This document shows positions 34,553-48,700 of a DNA stretch of 64,000 bases, piece by piece. The position numbers were made by a program, and so were the translations under genes. This DNA is from Chrysopilus asiliformis (lineage: Eukaryota; Arthropoda; Insecta; Diptera; Rhagionidae), in contig OZ035961.1 of NCBI GenBank assembly GCA_964034945.1, positions 46,364,184 through 46,428,183 of the forward strand, in the 5' to 3' direction. Every line of letters starts with the position of its first letter. Within the stretch, counting starts at the first letter, position 1. The notes under the pieces were generated by a model. The model ran no database searches, had not been told where the DNA came from, and saw nothing but the letters and a program-made list of their open reading frames with translations.

Positions 34553-34722
34553 GGGGCTGTCTATAAAAATACTGCACGCTAATTTTCGGCCTTTTGAACC
34601 ACCCATCTTCGTCATGCTTCTTCGTTATTTTTGTGTGGAGCTTAGTACCGCCTACAGACCCCCCCCCCCCCCCCCCCCCCCCCCCGCCTCTAAAACTGCG
34701 ACGTATTTTATGGACAGCCCCT
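34553..34722. mobile_element. MITE with GGGGCTGTC ends and a 27-nt poly-C tract
   Basis: The ends are GGGGCTGTCTATAAAAATAC and the inverse GTATTTTATGGACAGCCCC, with TAAA on both sides. The centre holds an uninterrupted run of 27 C (34659-34685). No coding capacity. Confidence 0.6.
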
Positions 34723-35822
34723 AAAATCAAAAAATCGATTTCTTTGCGATAGAAAATACAAAAGCTTTCTAGTAAAAAAGAAAATCTTTTAATTTATGCA
34801 ACCTGCAGCCCCCATCTCCGTTGGCCTTCAAACTAGCATCTCACGTGGTTGCAGTTTAATTTTTACAATTTCCGCAGCATATAGCTGGGGAATTTGGAAA
34901 AATTCTGAAAAATAAAAGTTCAACTTTCCTACACCCGTCACAGTGTGCTCCCCCTTAATAATGGAATATTTTTATATTTTACTCATAATTGTATGTGAGC
35001 ACTGTGATGATACGCGTACATTATGGTGATAACATTTCGATGCGTTCTGCTAGACTATTTTTTACATGTTATAAAACTTTACTTGCCACTATAGCACCTT
35101 GCTATATGCTCACAATCGCAGTATGCCCCTGGGCTAGGAGGTGAAAAATCTAAATTAAAATAAATTGAATTGTTAACTGAAATTGTTTTCTGCGCCTGAA
35201 ATCTAAAATATTCAGTGAAAAACGCCAGATCGATAAATTCCTGTGCCACCTTACTTTGATATCACGTGCATAATTAAAATGGTAGCGTATCGCTAAACTA
35301 TATAATTCATGAAAGAATTGTAAAAATTGAAAACTGGTCGGTTTTATATCTATGAAAATCCAACTATGCAGCATTTGATTCGTTATCCTCTATATTACTA
35401 AAGGAATTCAAATATGCATACATAATTAAAAAGAAAAACCTGAACATTCACCCAACGCATGCGAATGTCCTGTATGAATCCAAAAAAAAAATGTAGTAAA
35501 AATTCTAATTTGCTAACTGACCATTTCTATTTCAATATTGAATACATCAGAAACATACATCATTTCTAAACAAGCAAACCACAGTACATGCACTTTTTTA
35601 CCTCAATTACTTACGTGATTAATTTACATACGGACCCTGTTAATGGCATGAATAATTTTTGTCCTGAAAGTGATTAAAGAAAGCTTCATTTGATTTAATA
35701 AATGTTGATTTGAATTTTTCACTATAAATTACTGTGAAAGTCTATGCGTTAAACTATAATACATATTGTTAATATATTGAATTTATAATTTTTTAACAGT
35801 TTTATTATCTTCTTGTTTACAG
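34723..35822. other. Intron or upstream sequence before the first gene exon
   Basis: No exon of the ADAM gene and no bounded element were recognised. The last bases, TTCTTGTTTACAG, form a good polypyrimidine tract and acceptor for the exon at 35823. Confidence 0.5.
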
Positions 35823-35951
35823 CATTACAGAGGATCACTCAAATCTTTAAATACTGGAATTGTGACACTATTGAATTATGGCAAACATGTACCTCCAGCA
35901 GTTTCTCACGTTACGTTAGCTCATGAAATCGGACATAATTTTGGTTCACCG
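35823..35951 (+). CDS. kul: Exon: end of catalytic domain with HExxH (kul)
   Basis: 43 codons, phase 0 at both ends, between TTGTTTACAG and the donor GTAAGT. It reads [20 protein letters not shown], then [20 protein letters not shown] and GSP. It supplies zinc ligands H34 and H38 and the catalytic E35. The third histidine comes from the next exon, so the HExxHxxGxxHD motif is split by the 5.4-kb intron. Too short to appear as an open frame by length alone; identified by translation next to splice sites. Confidence 0.9.
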
Positions 35952-36743
35952 GTAAGTTTCCATTTATTACATTCAAAAATTTCACAGATTAGTACGATTT
36001 TTATACTTTACTAGCTTGCACACCCGTCGTTGCCGCGTTAAGTTTTTTGTATAAGTTTTCGAATACCAATTAATCCGAAAAGAACTTAAAAACTTTTGAG
36101 AAAAATCTTATTCTTGCTCGACTCCGTTGCGAATTAGTCTATCAACAGATTTGTGATTAGCGTCCCCGAAAACCCCTTAATGCCGTTTTTCCCCTGAAAA
36201 AATGGAAAAAAGGATATTTGCGTTATCCTCACAGGACCTTCCGTTTCTAATTTTGAAAATCTAACACCAGATTCGTGATCAGCAAGTGAAACTTTTCAGC
36301 CTCCTATTGAGCAGGATTCATGGCGAAAATCACGGTTTAAACATAACAAAAGCTATAATTGCCAATCTGACAATCATTGGAGACCCGTATGGTGATATTC
36401 GTATCAAAATTCGAACAGTTATACCAAAATTCCAATTTGAAGTCAAACTTTCCAATAAGATTTTTTAAAATTTATTCCAATCGGATTTTGATGTATGGGA
36501 GTTTTATGTAGAATCATATCCTAAATAACTTTTGTTCTTGGACTTTTTCGATAAGATGCACCGTTTTTGAGATATTCACAAAAAACGATTTCGTTCGTAT
36601 GGGGGGTACCCCCCCCCCTAATGGTCCATTTTTGTCCATTAACGAACTTAGCCTCGCAAACTTTCAAGTCTCTAGCTCAATCCGTGCGCCCGGAATCCGC
36701 GCCACAGACAGACAGACGGACAGACGGACAGACAGACGGACAG

Positions 36744-36778
<35 letters not shown>

Positions 36779-39700
36779 GACGGACGGACATGGAAAATTC
36801 AATTTTTTTTATCATTCTAAACACACTGGTGTAATTCATTTTTTTGTGCGATGACGGGATCTTGGCGTTACAAACGGTAAGGCAAAGTTAATATACCCTT
36901 TGGTTTCACCATACGGGTATAAAAACACCCAAACCCCCTTTACCCGCCTTTTACCCCCTTAGCGGTAAAATTTCGGAAAACCCAGCCTTAGTGAGCGCCT
37001 ACGTGATGGTTGGGACATACTGTGAAAGTTTCAAGTTTCTAGCTTCAGGGGTTTGGGCTGGGCGTTGATGAGTCAGTGAGTCAGTCAGGTTAGACGATTA
37101 TATATATATATATATAGATAAGCAAATTATTTAGGAGTATACCAGATTTACTACGGGTTTTACGAAACCTTTATCGGCCAGTAAATCGTTTGATTGAAAT
37201 TCGTCCGCTAACTCGATTTAGCGGTAACTTAAAATCTCGTAAATCCCGCCAATAGCACACCATTTGTAAAGCCTTAAACCAACCTTCATCGGACACAAAA
37301 AAAATACACCAAGGTATTTGGGATAACAAAAGATTTTGATTAACATTTTGTACGTCCATCCGTTTACACGACAACTTTCGAAAGGATTTTTATATCGTAA
37401 CAGTAACCTCCTTCCCTAAATTCTTTAGATTCAATTTCGAATCTACATACAATCCACTAAGAAAGTGAAAATAGATATTGAACCTAAATATAATCTCTAA
37501 TTTGAAAGCTTGCATCGTCATCTTAGTCAGATTAAAAATAAAAAAACGTTTTTTACATATTAGTCCAGTAAAGCTGGAAGTACGAAATTTTCAACTGAAA
37601 TCAGTTATAGAACTAAAAATCATAAATTCATAGGATTTTAATATTCAGTAGTTTTCAAGCAAACGTTTTCTGAATCAAAAGTTTCTCTTACGCCAACTAA
37701 GAGCCGTTTGCACCAACGAAACTTAGCGTTTATGTTCAACTTAAATTATTTAAGTCCCAGAATTTCTATGGTTTTAGTAGGCTAAGCACAACTTATTTTT
37801 TTAAGAACAGTACAAACAAACGGGCCTTAATTTGTTAAAAATAGAAATGTGAACATATATTCCAAAAGACCAGAAATTTTACGTAGAAACTTTGTTCTTT
37901 TGTGTATTGTTGTATTTATATTTCCTATGAAATAGAGCCTTTTAAGTCGTTGATTTGACTCCATAACAACATTTCGTGGTAAGAAACTTTTACTTATCAA
38001 CAAAATAGTTACAAGCATATTATTTGCGCTTTATGCGGCTAAATATACACCGTCGCCATTTTGCCACATGTAAACTTGCGTCTAATGTGTGGTTAAGATA
38101 TTCTGTCTTTGTCACACTTTTCCTAACATTTAAACGATATGTTTCTTGTTTAGTTTCCAAACCACTATTCAATTCCACAAGTTGATAAGGCAAAAAGTTT
38201 TCAATACACATGTAAGAAAATTCCATCAACTTCCATATTTTCTTTCTAGTAATTAAGTTAATATACAAACATAACAAAAGCTATAATTGCCAATCTGGCA
38301 ATTATTGAAAACCCGTATGGTGATATTCGTATCAAAATTCGAACAGTTGTACCAAAATTCCACTTTGAAGTCAAACTTTCCAATAAGGTTTTTTAAAATT
38401 TATTCCAATCGGATTTTGATGTATGGGAGTTTTATGTAGAATCATATCCTAAATAACTTTTGTTCTTACACTTTTTTGATAAGATACACCGTTTTCGAGA
38501 TATTCACAAAAACCGTTTTCGTTCGTATGGGGGGTACCCCCCCTAATGGTCCATTTTTGCCCATTAACGAACTTAGCCTCGCATTTTACGAAAAACGTAT
38601 CCACGCAAAATTTCAAGTCTCTAGCTCAATCCGTGCGCCCGCAATCCGCGCCACAGACGGACAGACAGACAGACGGACAGACAGACGGACAGACGGACGG
38701 ACGGACAGACGGACGGACATGCTAAATTCAACTTTTTTCATCATTCTAAACACACTGGTGTAATTCATTTTTGTGTGTGATGACGGGATCTTGGCGTTAC
38801 AAACGGTAAGGCAAAGTTAATATACCCTTTGGTTTCACCATACGGGTATAATAAATTTTTCATATAACAAGTGATGTTTAAAGTTACATATTTAATTTTT
38901 ATTGTGAATTGAATCAATTTAAAATTCGTTAAACTTATTTCTAAAAGAGCAGCTTTTTCCAATATTATACGCTCAAAATTGAGCTTTGCAATTTAAATTT
39001 TTGTGTGTTCCAAAATTCCCCAATTCTGTTTATCGTGAAAAGACTAAAAAAATTGATATGACATTTGATTGCAAATTTTGGTATTTGAAATACAAGTTTG
39101 AGAAAATCGATTAAAAAAATTTCTAATGCTGATTTTTCCTTAAGAGAAATTTAAAAAATGGTATTTCCATTCCACCAGAGGACCTAACAAGAGTTCTTCC
39201 AAAGTTGATATCTATCACAATTCTTGATTCCTCATTTTTTGCGATGTCAATTCCTTTTTATACCCGTATGGTGAAACCAAAGGGTATATTAACTTTGCCT
39301 TACCGTTTGTAACGCCAAGATCTCGTCATCGCACACAAAAATGAATTACACCAGTGTGTTTAGAATGATAAAAAAAAGTTTAATTTAGCATGTCCGTCCG
39401 TCCGTCCGTCTGTGGCGCGGATTGCGGGCGCACGGTTTGAGCTACAGACTTGAAATTTTGCACAGGTCCGTTTTTCATAAAATGTGAGGCTAAGTTCGTT
39501 AATGGGCAAAAATGGACCATTAGGGGGGGTACCCCCCATACGAACGAAATCGTTTTTTGTGAATATCTCAAAAACGGTGCATCTTATCAAAAAAGTCCAA
39601 GAACAAAAGTTATTTAGGATATGATTCTACATAAAACTTCCATACATCAAAATCCGATTGGAATAAATTTTAAAAAATCTTATTGGAAAGTTTGACTTTA

Positions 39701-42700
39701 AAGTGGAATTTTGGTATAACTGTTCGAATTTTGATACGAATATCACCATACGGGTCTCCAATGATTGCCAGATTGGCAATTATAGCTTTTGTTATGTTTA
39801 CATGTTCTTTTAGTTAAGACAGCCCACGCTGGGCGCTTAAATTGTCCTATTTCGGCAAAATGACGTCAGGCAACCGCTAAAAATGGACTTCGAAAAATGC
39901 TTAACTTGTTTGTTTCGATCTTTTGTATTTTTTTTGTTTTCATGAATAAAAATTTGCCTTGTATGGAAAACGCAACGATATTCATGGAGTAAAATAATAG
40001 CACAGATTCCTACAAAAATAGAAATATACGAGACAGTGAAATTTTTTGATAATGACTCCCAAACAAAAGGGAATCCATGTCAAAAAAAATAGGAAATTTT
40101 CCCAAAATCATAGGAATAATTGGCTATTTTTAGGGAATCATTGAAGAAGAGTCCACTGTCTCGTATGTTCATTCCAGTTTGAATTTATCGCAGCTACAAA
40201 AGGAAAATTAAGGTCCTTTTATACCAAACTGATTCCGCATTGCGTACTCCCTTGTTATGCGGTTTCAGATAAAACCTTTTCCGACAAATTACCTATTCCT
40301 TCCGATTAGTAGGGTAGGAGCGGGCATGTTGAATTACTTTTTAGAATTTAGGTTGTAGCGCGCACATAAAGTCACATATCGATCCAATGGTTAAGCCATT
40401 CGATAGAGTGATACCTTGACTACATTTCATAGAAGAACTTTTTTTAAAATGTTTTATTAACTGGCCTTCAGGTCAATTTAAAGGGTGATTCAACATGCCC
40501 GCCGATTTACAAGTGGTGCGGGTAAGTTGAATAATTGTAAGTTTTCATACTTAAGAATGAAAAAACGTTATTTCTTAAGAAAAAAAAGAATGAAATAAAG
40601 TATTTTAATTTTAATATACATTATATAATGTAAATATGAAAAAAAATGAACTTTACAATTTAGTTAATCGCTTATTTGGCTTTTTTAGTTGACCAATTTT
40701 TGATTGTTTTCCTGCTGCGTTTTTATAAAAAATGTAAAAAATCATCAAGAAACAAACAAAAATTGATAAAAGAATAAGGGAAATGTGAAACCAACGTCAA
40801 AAAACCAAAAAAATACGTAAGAAAAAAATTATTCAACTTGCCCGCCAAGCCGTTATTCAACTTACCCGCAATCCACTTTTTTGATATTTTCTCTTAGAAA
40901 AATCACAAAAACAATAAATTTGAATGTCCCACGAGGTTTTTTTATTCTAGAGGTGTTGCACAACACTTTTAATACAAAAAATTTCCAGATTGACAAAAAT
41001 TTGTATGAGAAATGGGTAAATCACTGTATAGTCTAATATTTACTTTTAGAGCCAAAAACACACATATTCCTGTCACTTACGATATAAATAAGGTATCGCT
41101 GTCAAAATTTTATGGCAAGTAGAGGACATCAGTACTAACAACATACTAAAATTTCAAAAAAATTGACTGAGTAGTTTTTTTTAAATTTTGCAATAATTCA
41201 ACATGACCGCTACTACCCTACTATTTCACTAATCATGTCAGCAAATTCACTGAACATGTCAACAATACAACTATTTCACTGATCATGTCAGCTGAATTAG
41301 TAACCTACCTTGAAAAATTGTAAAACTACTTAGATATATAATATCAAAAATTTATAAATGTTTTCTCTTTAATTATAGCATGATCCCGAACAATGTACAC
41401 CAGGTGGAGAAGATGGCAACTTCATAATGTTCGCCCGTGCAACATCAGGCGATAAACGCAACAATAATAAATTTTCACCATGCTCTTTGAAATCTATTGA
41501 GCCAGTGTTAAATGCGAAGGCTCGCAGTGCCAAGGGGTGTTTTACAGAGCCCCAACAGTCGATATGTGGCAATGGTGTCGTTGAGCCAGGGGAGCAATGC
41601 GACTGTGGCTGGGAGGAGGACTGTAAGGATTCGTGTTGTTTTCCAATGTCTCGGCATCCTAGGCTGGATGAGAAACCTTGCACTTTAACTCCCCGTGCCA
41701 TGTGCAGCCCCTCTCAAGGTCCATGCTGTACAACCGATTGTGTCCTTAAATTTGGTGAGAAATGCCGTGATGATAACGGCTGCCGTGATCCAAGCTTCTG
41801 TGATGGACGAATGCCGCAATGCCCTCCGTCCGTTAATAAACCAAATAAGACAATCTGTAATAAGGAGTTCGTATGCTACATGGGCGAATGCACTGGTTCA
41901 ATATGTTTAGCGTATGGCCTAGAATCATGCCAATGTCTTCCCGGGCCCAACGATCCAAAAACTAAATCTTGCGAACTCTGCTGCAAATTGCCAGGCGAAA
42001 GCAATCCATGTAAAAGTTCGTTTGAGTGGAACGAACCACCATTTGATGTTCCAGATATGTTCGCTAAACCAGGGACACCGTGCAATGATTACAATGGGTA
42101 AGATATATGAATTGTTAAATTTGCTAAAATTTGCATAACGCCAAAACGAAAAACTAAGCAGATTGACTTGTCAAAGTTAACGAGTGTAAAATAAACCAGC
42201 AAATATGCTCATATTGGGTTCAAAAACGGGCCTGTCCACCTTTAGCAGTTTCGAGGAAATCCCAAAAAACTATTCGTTTCTAAATGGTGCTATTAACTTA
42301 GCACTTTTTGTATTTTTTTATTAAAGTAGAGTAACATAACAGGAGCGGAACATTCAACATAATGACGCGTAATTGTGAACTGGATAAGAAAGTCAAAAGT
42401 GGACCCGTCCGTTTCTTAAACCAATTGTTTTTTTGCCTCCAAGTCAAAGAATTAACTTAAAATTTCTATATAAAATCGTATGTTAAATACTTTTCGATTT
42501 TATAATTCCCGTAATATGACGCACCGGGTGTAAAAAAAATGCAGAAAACAGTTCCACTTCTATGGCGGAGTGGGAAGAACTGCTACTATTGAATTTTGGT
42601 GTATGAGAAAGTTGTGTAGAATTGTATTTTAAACACATTTTGCGTTCTTAGATTTTTCGATACAACGCACCGTTTCGTTTTTGAAACCAAATCAATGGCG

Positions 42701-45700
42701 GATACGCCCGTTTTAGAAACCATCGTCTAAATTATGTTTTCAAGATATAATAATACATTTAAAAATCTGAAAAAATTTTAAAAATTGGAATAAACGGTAC
42801 CTTTATCTCATTTTCGAATTTTTGTGGACACGTCCGTTTTTGAAACCAATAGGCACATATATGAAAAGTCATCTTAATCGTTCTTATATCCTATATGGTC
42901 AAATCATAAAAGGATATAATAGGTTTACTTTACCGAACTAATCGCCGGACAAAAAAAAATGAATTTCACTAGCGTGTTTAGAATTATTAATCGACTTGAT
43001 TTTTTCATGCACCATCTGTCCGTGGACACGATAACTTGAGCACGTATTAGGCTAGAGTCTTAAAATTTAGCACAGCCATTTTTTCGTAAAATGGAAGTTC
43101 GAGTTCGTTGCCGAACAAAATTGGACCACTTTTTTCCATCTTCCACCATACAAATGGAATCTTTTTTTGTGGTTTTCTCGAAAACGGTACGTCGTATCGA
43201 AAAAGTTATCATTCAGAATGCAATTTAACATAAGTTCTTTATACATGAAAATTCAACCGAAGCAGCTTTTTAAAAAATCTCAGTCTGAATATTATAATGA
43301 AGTTGAATCTATTGAAAGTTTACAATCACGCCATATAGGGCATTTCACTATTGCCTTGTAATTAGGGCTGTTAATAAAAGCTGTTGATTCGAAAATTTTC
43401 AGGAACCGGTTCCGCGAGCAACGGGTACTCAGTTCCGAGTCCAGGAACAGAGTACAGTTTTGCAAATATTCAGAGAGCACTTTTTTGAAATCCTAAATCT
43501 GTACCCCAAAGGTAAACTGTCGTAACTGCCAAAACCGCGATTTTGGGGTTATTGTTGTAACTACATTGTGGGGACGTATATATTATATCAACTAATATTT
43601 TGTTTAAACAATGTCCTAAAATAAAACAAAAGTTTCAATAATTACCGAAAATCATACACAATCAGGGTATTCACAGTCCTCTTTTAAATTGCGAGTAATT
43701 TTACCGCTCGGTAATTCAGTCAAATTTAACATATTTTTACCGAGACGGTAATTTGGTTCATGTAAAAATGAATTACCGGCTTCGGTAATTGTAGACATGC
43801 CTTGAGTCGTGTTTTCCGGCCCGGTTATTCGGTATCAAGAATCAACCGCGAGTGGCGCTAGTAATGTTTTTAGTTGTCAAATTTTCTCGCTGGTTATCTC
43901 ATCGGACTGCAAATTTTTTCAATTTTGATAGCCGTTACCACAATTGAAATTCAAAAGAATACATCAAACATGGATTTAAAGGTGGATTTAAAAAAGCGCT
44001 GTTCTCAAATCTGTGCTGTGGGATGTTCACAGCAGAATATTTTCAGTCTTTTAATATTACCGAAAACACCGAATACCGAAAATTAAAAGAGGACTGTGAA
44101 TACCCTCAATAAAAAGTTTGCAATTCCGAACTAAAAATGGCTCTCCTGTAAAATTTGCAAAATGTCAATTACGACAGTTTACCTCTGGGGTACAGAAATG
44201 ATTTTTATCTTTATTCGATCCCAATATATTCACAAAAATATGTGGAAAAGTCGATTTTGCCAAATTCCTTGCAACCTAACGGTTTGTCGAAAAAGGAATT
44301 CGAACTCCAATCAGGAAATATTTTAGCTTTGGTAGCAAATATTATTTAAATGAAGTCAATATTTTAATTTATGAATCTAAATATTTTTTACATTTTAGTT
44401 ATTGTGATGTCTTCCAAAAATGCCGTGAAGTAGATCCTTCTGGGCCCTTAGCCACATTAAGAAAATTGCTTCTATCCGAGGAAAGTATAGCATCATTTAA
44501 AAAATGGATACAAACAAATTGGTATACAGTTGCGCTTGCATTCACCGGTGTAGTTGTTCTCCTGGTAAGTAAAACATATGAAAATACCATCGACTAATTT
44601 ATTTCATTTAAAATTAATTTCAATTTTTTTTTTTAATCTAATCTATGCAAAGATTTTTAAAATTATAAGTTGCCAAATGGACAGATTAATTAAAAAAATC
44701 GAGGCACATCGTAAGTTACTAAACTAAGGGTTGAATAATTATGTAAAACGTATCGCTAGTGAGAATAATGGTGGACATAAATTATAATCTATCGTTTTGT
44801 AAAAGATGGGATTTTCAATCTCCCTTTTTTTGAGAGAATTCGAGTTTGATATTTCTGGAAGATGTTCGCCTTTTAGGCTGACTGCCTAACCCAATGTAAA
44901 AAATTGCTCTAAGCGCTTTTATCAATTAATAAAAGTACAAATTTGTATGTAACTAGCTCTAAGGCCCATCCTACGACAAATAACCGTAGTCTTGACTTTC
45001 AGAAAACTTTAGAAAGTTGAAGTTGTGTGCTGCATTACAGTTCCGATGCAAGAAAATTCCCTTGATTTGTAAAGGGGGGAAATCAGTAATTCAATTTAAG
45101 CAAAAAAACAACTTCGAGTTGCGAACCGTCTCCAATGGTGAAAACCGGATCCCAATGTTTTCAGAATTGAAAGGGATAGGAGGTTTAGAGAGAAGAGAGG
45201 GGATTATTATTAGTCGGCGAAAATTTTTCCTGAGGACTGAGCTTTCTAATTCTGAAAACCGGATCCAAATCATTTCAAACTTGCAGGAGTTAGCAGGCAA
45301 GGGGTTCTCAGAAAGGGTAGAGGGTAAATAACAATGGAGTTTTCACAACTTTCCAATAGATCAAGCGCGTATTTTGCAGCCCCGTTGACTTTTGAAAAAA
45401 AAATCTTTGAAAAATATCAATGCGTTCTCATTTGGCATTGGATTTTTTTCTTGTATCAGTATTTATGATTAGACTAGGTACATCGATGTATGTAGGGTAA
45501 AGTCGGGTGAAATGGAACAGAAGGTGAAATGGAACACCCCCACTATTTCGCACTTGTCAAACATAATTGCTATTGCTGTCGGCAACAGTTTGTTTGGTAT
45601 ATCAGAAAACCTCAACGCGTTAAGGTATCGTCACGCTGCATACGTTTGTTTATTTTTTATAAGCAAAAAACCAAAAAAAAATATCGTTTTTGTCGTAAAA

Positions 45701-48700
45701 CTTTTTTTGTGGATTTTTTAGATTTAATTTTTTTTGGTAAGTATTTGGCGGAGTGATTGTGTGGGTACATCAAAATGCACAGTTAGATTCACACTACGTA
45801 AATTTATTGATAAAAGCAGCAAGTCGAGACATGTTAGTTTCTGATTTACAGTAATGTCAAATGCAACCAAAAGGGTGAAATGGAACAGCCAAACGGAGGT
45901 GTATTGGAACATATAAATATTGGAGCCTATAAAACAAAAAAAAAAATCTGAAAAATCTTAACCGCGGAAGACAGCTTCCCAAAAATATGAAGACTCGGAA
46001 GAAGAAAGGGACGAAATAATTTATATGAGCGAGTCTGATGGACCTGAAGATTTCGGAAAAACAATTATGTAGGATGTGGGGAGGAGTACATGAAAACGCA
46101 AAAAAAAGACGACTGCCTTCAATGTGTCATCTGTAATTTGTGGTCGCACGACTCCTGCGCGTCATTTGCAATGACTTGCAATAAATGCGGCAATAAAAAT
46201 TTGAATAAAAAGTAGTGTTCCATTTCACCTTATGGTAAGTTCCATTTCACCCGACCATGGAGGACAAATGGAACATTTGATGTTTTTTTTTAAAATTAAA
46301 AAAAAATATTGAATTAACCTTTTTTTTATGCCAGAGTTCTGATTTTATTTTTACGTTTGTAATAAAGAATGATTTTATTTTTGTTTCGTTTAAAAAGCTC
46401 TTTTATTTCCCGAGATATTTCAAAAATAAAAAAGGTGTTCCATTTCACCCGACTTTACCCTATATCAAAATTTCCTCTAGTTTGATCTATAGACAGCCTC
46501 AGCAGCCACCGAATTTATGATAATGTGTCAATGAACTCCCTTGTGATTTTATTACTAATAAAGGGTGGTTAAATTTTAAGGGCCGATGTTGAATGTGAAC
46601 CACACCTAAACGTCAATTTAACGCGTTGCTCGATTGTGTATCTTTCCATGGTTCAAATTGAGTTAGTCTGAAATTGAGAAATGTCAAATGAAATGCAGAA
46701 AAAAACTTGACGTTTAGGTGTGGTTCACATTCAACATCGGCCCTTAAAATTTAACCACCCTTTATATGCCTTTTAAAGCGGATTTTATCATCAATAGGTC
46801 ACCTCAAAAACCTATAAAACGACAAAAATCTGAAAAAATTGATTTTGGTGGATACGTCAAAACAATGTCCTAGCGACGAATTGTTAATTCCAATATTTTA
46901 TACAATTTTCCAAATTCACCATAGTTTACTCAATTGGGTGCTTACAGAAACAACTCGAGTCTATCAGTCAAGTTTATTGAATCGAGTTCATGTGACGTTC
47001 CAAAAACCAAGTTCAGGAAACAGCGAGAGAAAAAATAAGAAGTAAAATACACATTGGGTTGACGCATAGCCTAAAACAAGCTTTTCATTAATAAAAATGC
47101 ATATTTGAGCATCGCTTACCGGTACCGCCCATTTGTTTATAGTTTTATTTTCAATTTCCAAAAAGTGATTAGCGCTTAGTATCGATGTTTTTTTTAAATA
47201 AATAAAGATAAACTAAAAATTAAATATTAGAGTTTGCTAAATTATAACATACCAAAATACTTCATTTCCGAATTTTAAGCCAATATTAGAATTTGTAATT
47301 ACAGATTCAAGATACTAGTTTTATGGTACTCACCTGCCGTTTTTTTGTGAGCCAAAATTTTTGTGAGCACAAATTTTTGTGAGCCCAAATGGTTGTTTCT
47401 TGATATCTGCATAGCATTTCAATTGTATCACCCCACTAGCCTAGCTTCATTAAAACAGATTCAATGATTGTGTTTACATTGGGATTCACTTTGAGGCGGC
47501 ACGTCTTTCCTCATTTTTCTGCCGTATGCACACGGTTCGCTTCATCTGGATTCATAAACCGGCTTCATCAACATAACTAAACGACAGGATTCAACGACCA
47601 GACTCAAAAACCGGTTTGCGACCGATAATTTTAAGTGAATCCAAACTTCGTTCGCTCTTTTTGGTTTCCCTCCCCACTGCGTCCCTCACCCTCACGAATG
47701 ACGTGCCGCCTCAAAGTGAGTCTCAATGTAAACACAATCAATGAGATCAAATGTTTAATTGACCAACAAATTGTCATTGAAAAATATAAAAAATCTTTGT
47801 CGTCTAATAAAAAAAATGTTTTACCAAAGGCATAAAATTAATATTTCCTATTTCCACATCTAGATTGAATTTTACAAGCTTGCCACAAAATTTCTAAAAG
47901 CAGCAAGGTAAATTTACAAAAGATATTTTTTTGAATAAAAAGCGAAACGGAACTGAAAGGAAATCACAATTTTTCACCTGAAGTATTATTTGGTTTTTGA
48001 AAGAATATTAACTTTTGGGCAATTTAACTGTAAATTTGGTAATTTTTGTTTCATTTCACGTTTCTTCAATCAAAATATTTAGAAACGTGACATCAATTTT
48101 ATCTAATTAAACTTAGGGTTCGTGAAGTAAACAGTTACCGTTTTAATGTCCACTTTTCCTGTATCTATTAAGTCAGTAAAAAACGTACAACGGGTGTACC
48201 TGATTTAAATATTTTACGACATTCCAGAACAAAAAAATACGATTCAGATCCCCGCATTGATAGACCAGATTGCCCATCCATGATCTTTAAGAAAGTTGTA
48301 CGGTTCACAAAACCGAAGAAGTCCATCAAATCTTACAATGCAAATACTTAAACTTTAATGTCGTCATTAATGAAATTTTCTTGGGTTCATGCTGTCTACT
48401 ATAGTATTCATCTATTTTTTAGGATATAAAATGAAATAAAAAACATAACAAAAGCTATAATTGCCTATCTGGCAATCATTGGAGACCCGTATGGTGATAT
48501 TCGTATCAAAATTGGAACAGTTGTACCAAAATTCCATTTTGAAGTCAAACTTTCCAATAAGATTTTTTAAAATTTGTTCCAATTGGATTTTGATGTATGG
48601 GAGTTTTATGTAGAATTATATCCTAAATAACTTTTGTTCTTGGACTTTTTTGATAAGATGCACCGTTTTTGAGGTATTCGCAAAAAACGATTTTGTTCGT

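Noticed and set aside
1..35822. Possible upstream exons of the kul-like gene (signal peptide, prodomain, front of protease)
   Set aside because: I looked for ADAM10-type phrases preceding KSLNTGI and found none; short exons cannot be excluded without a spliced alignment.
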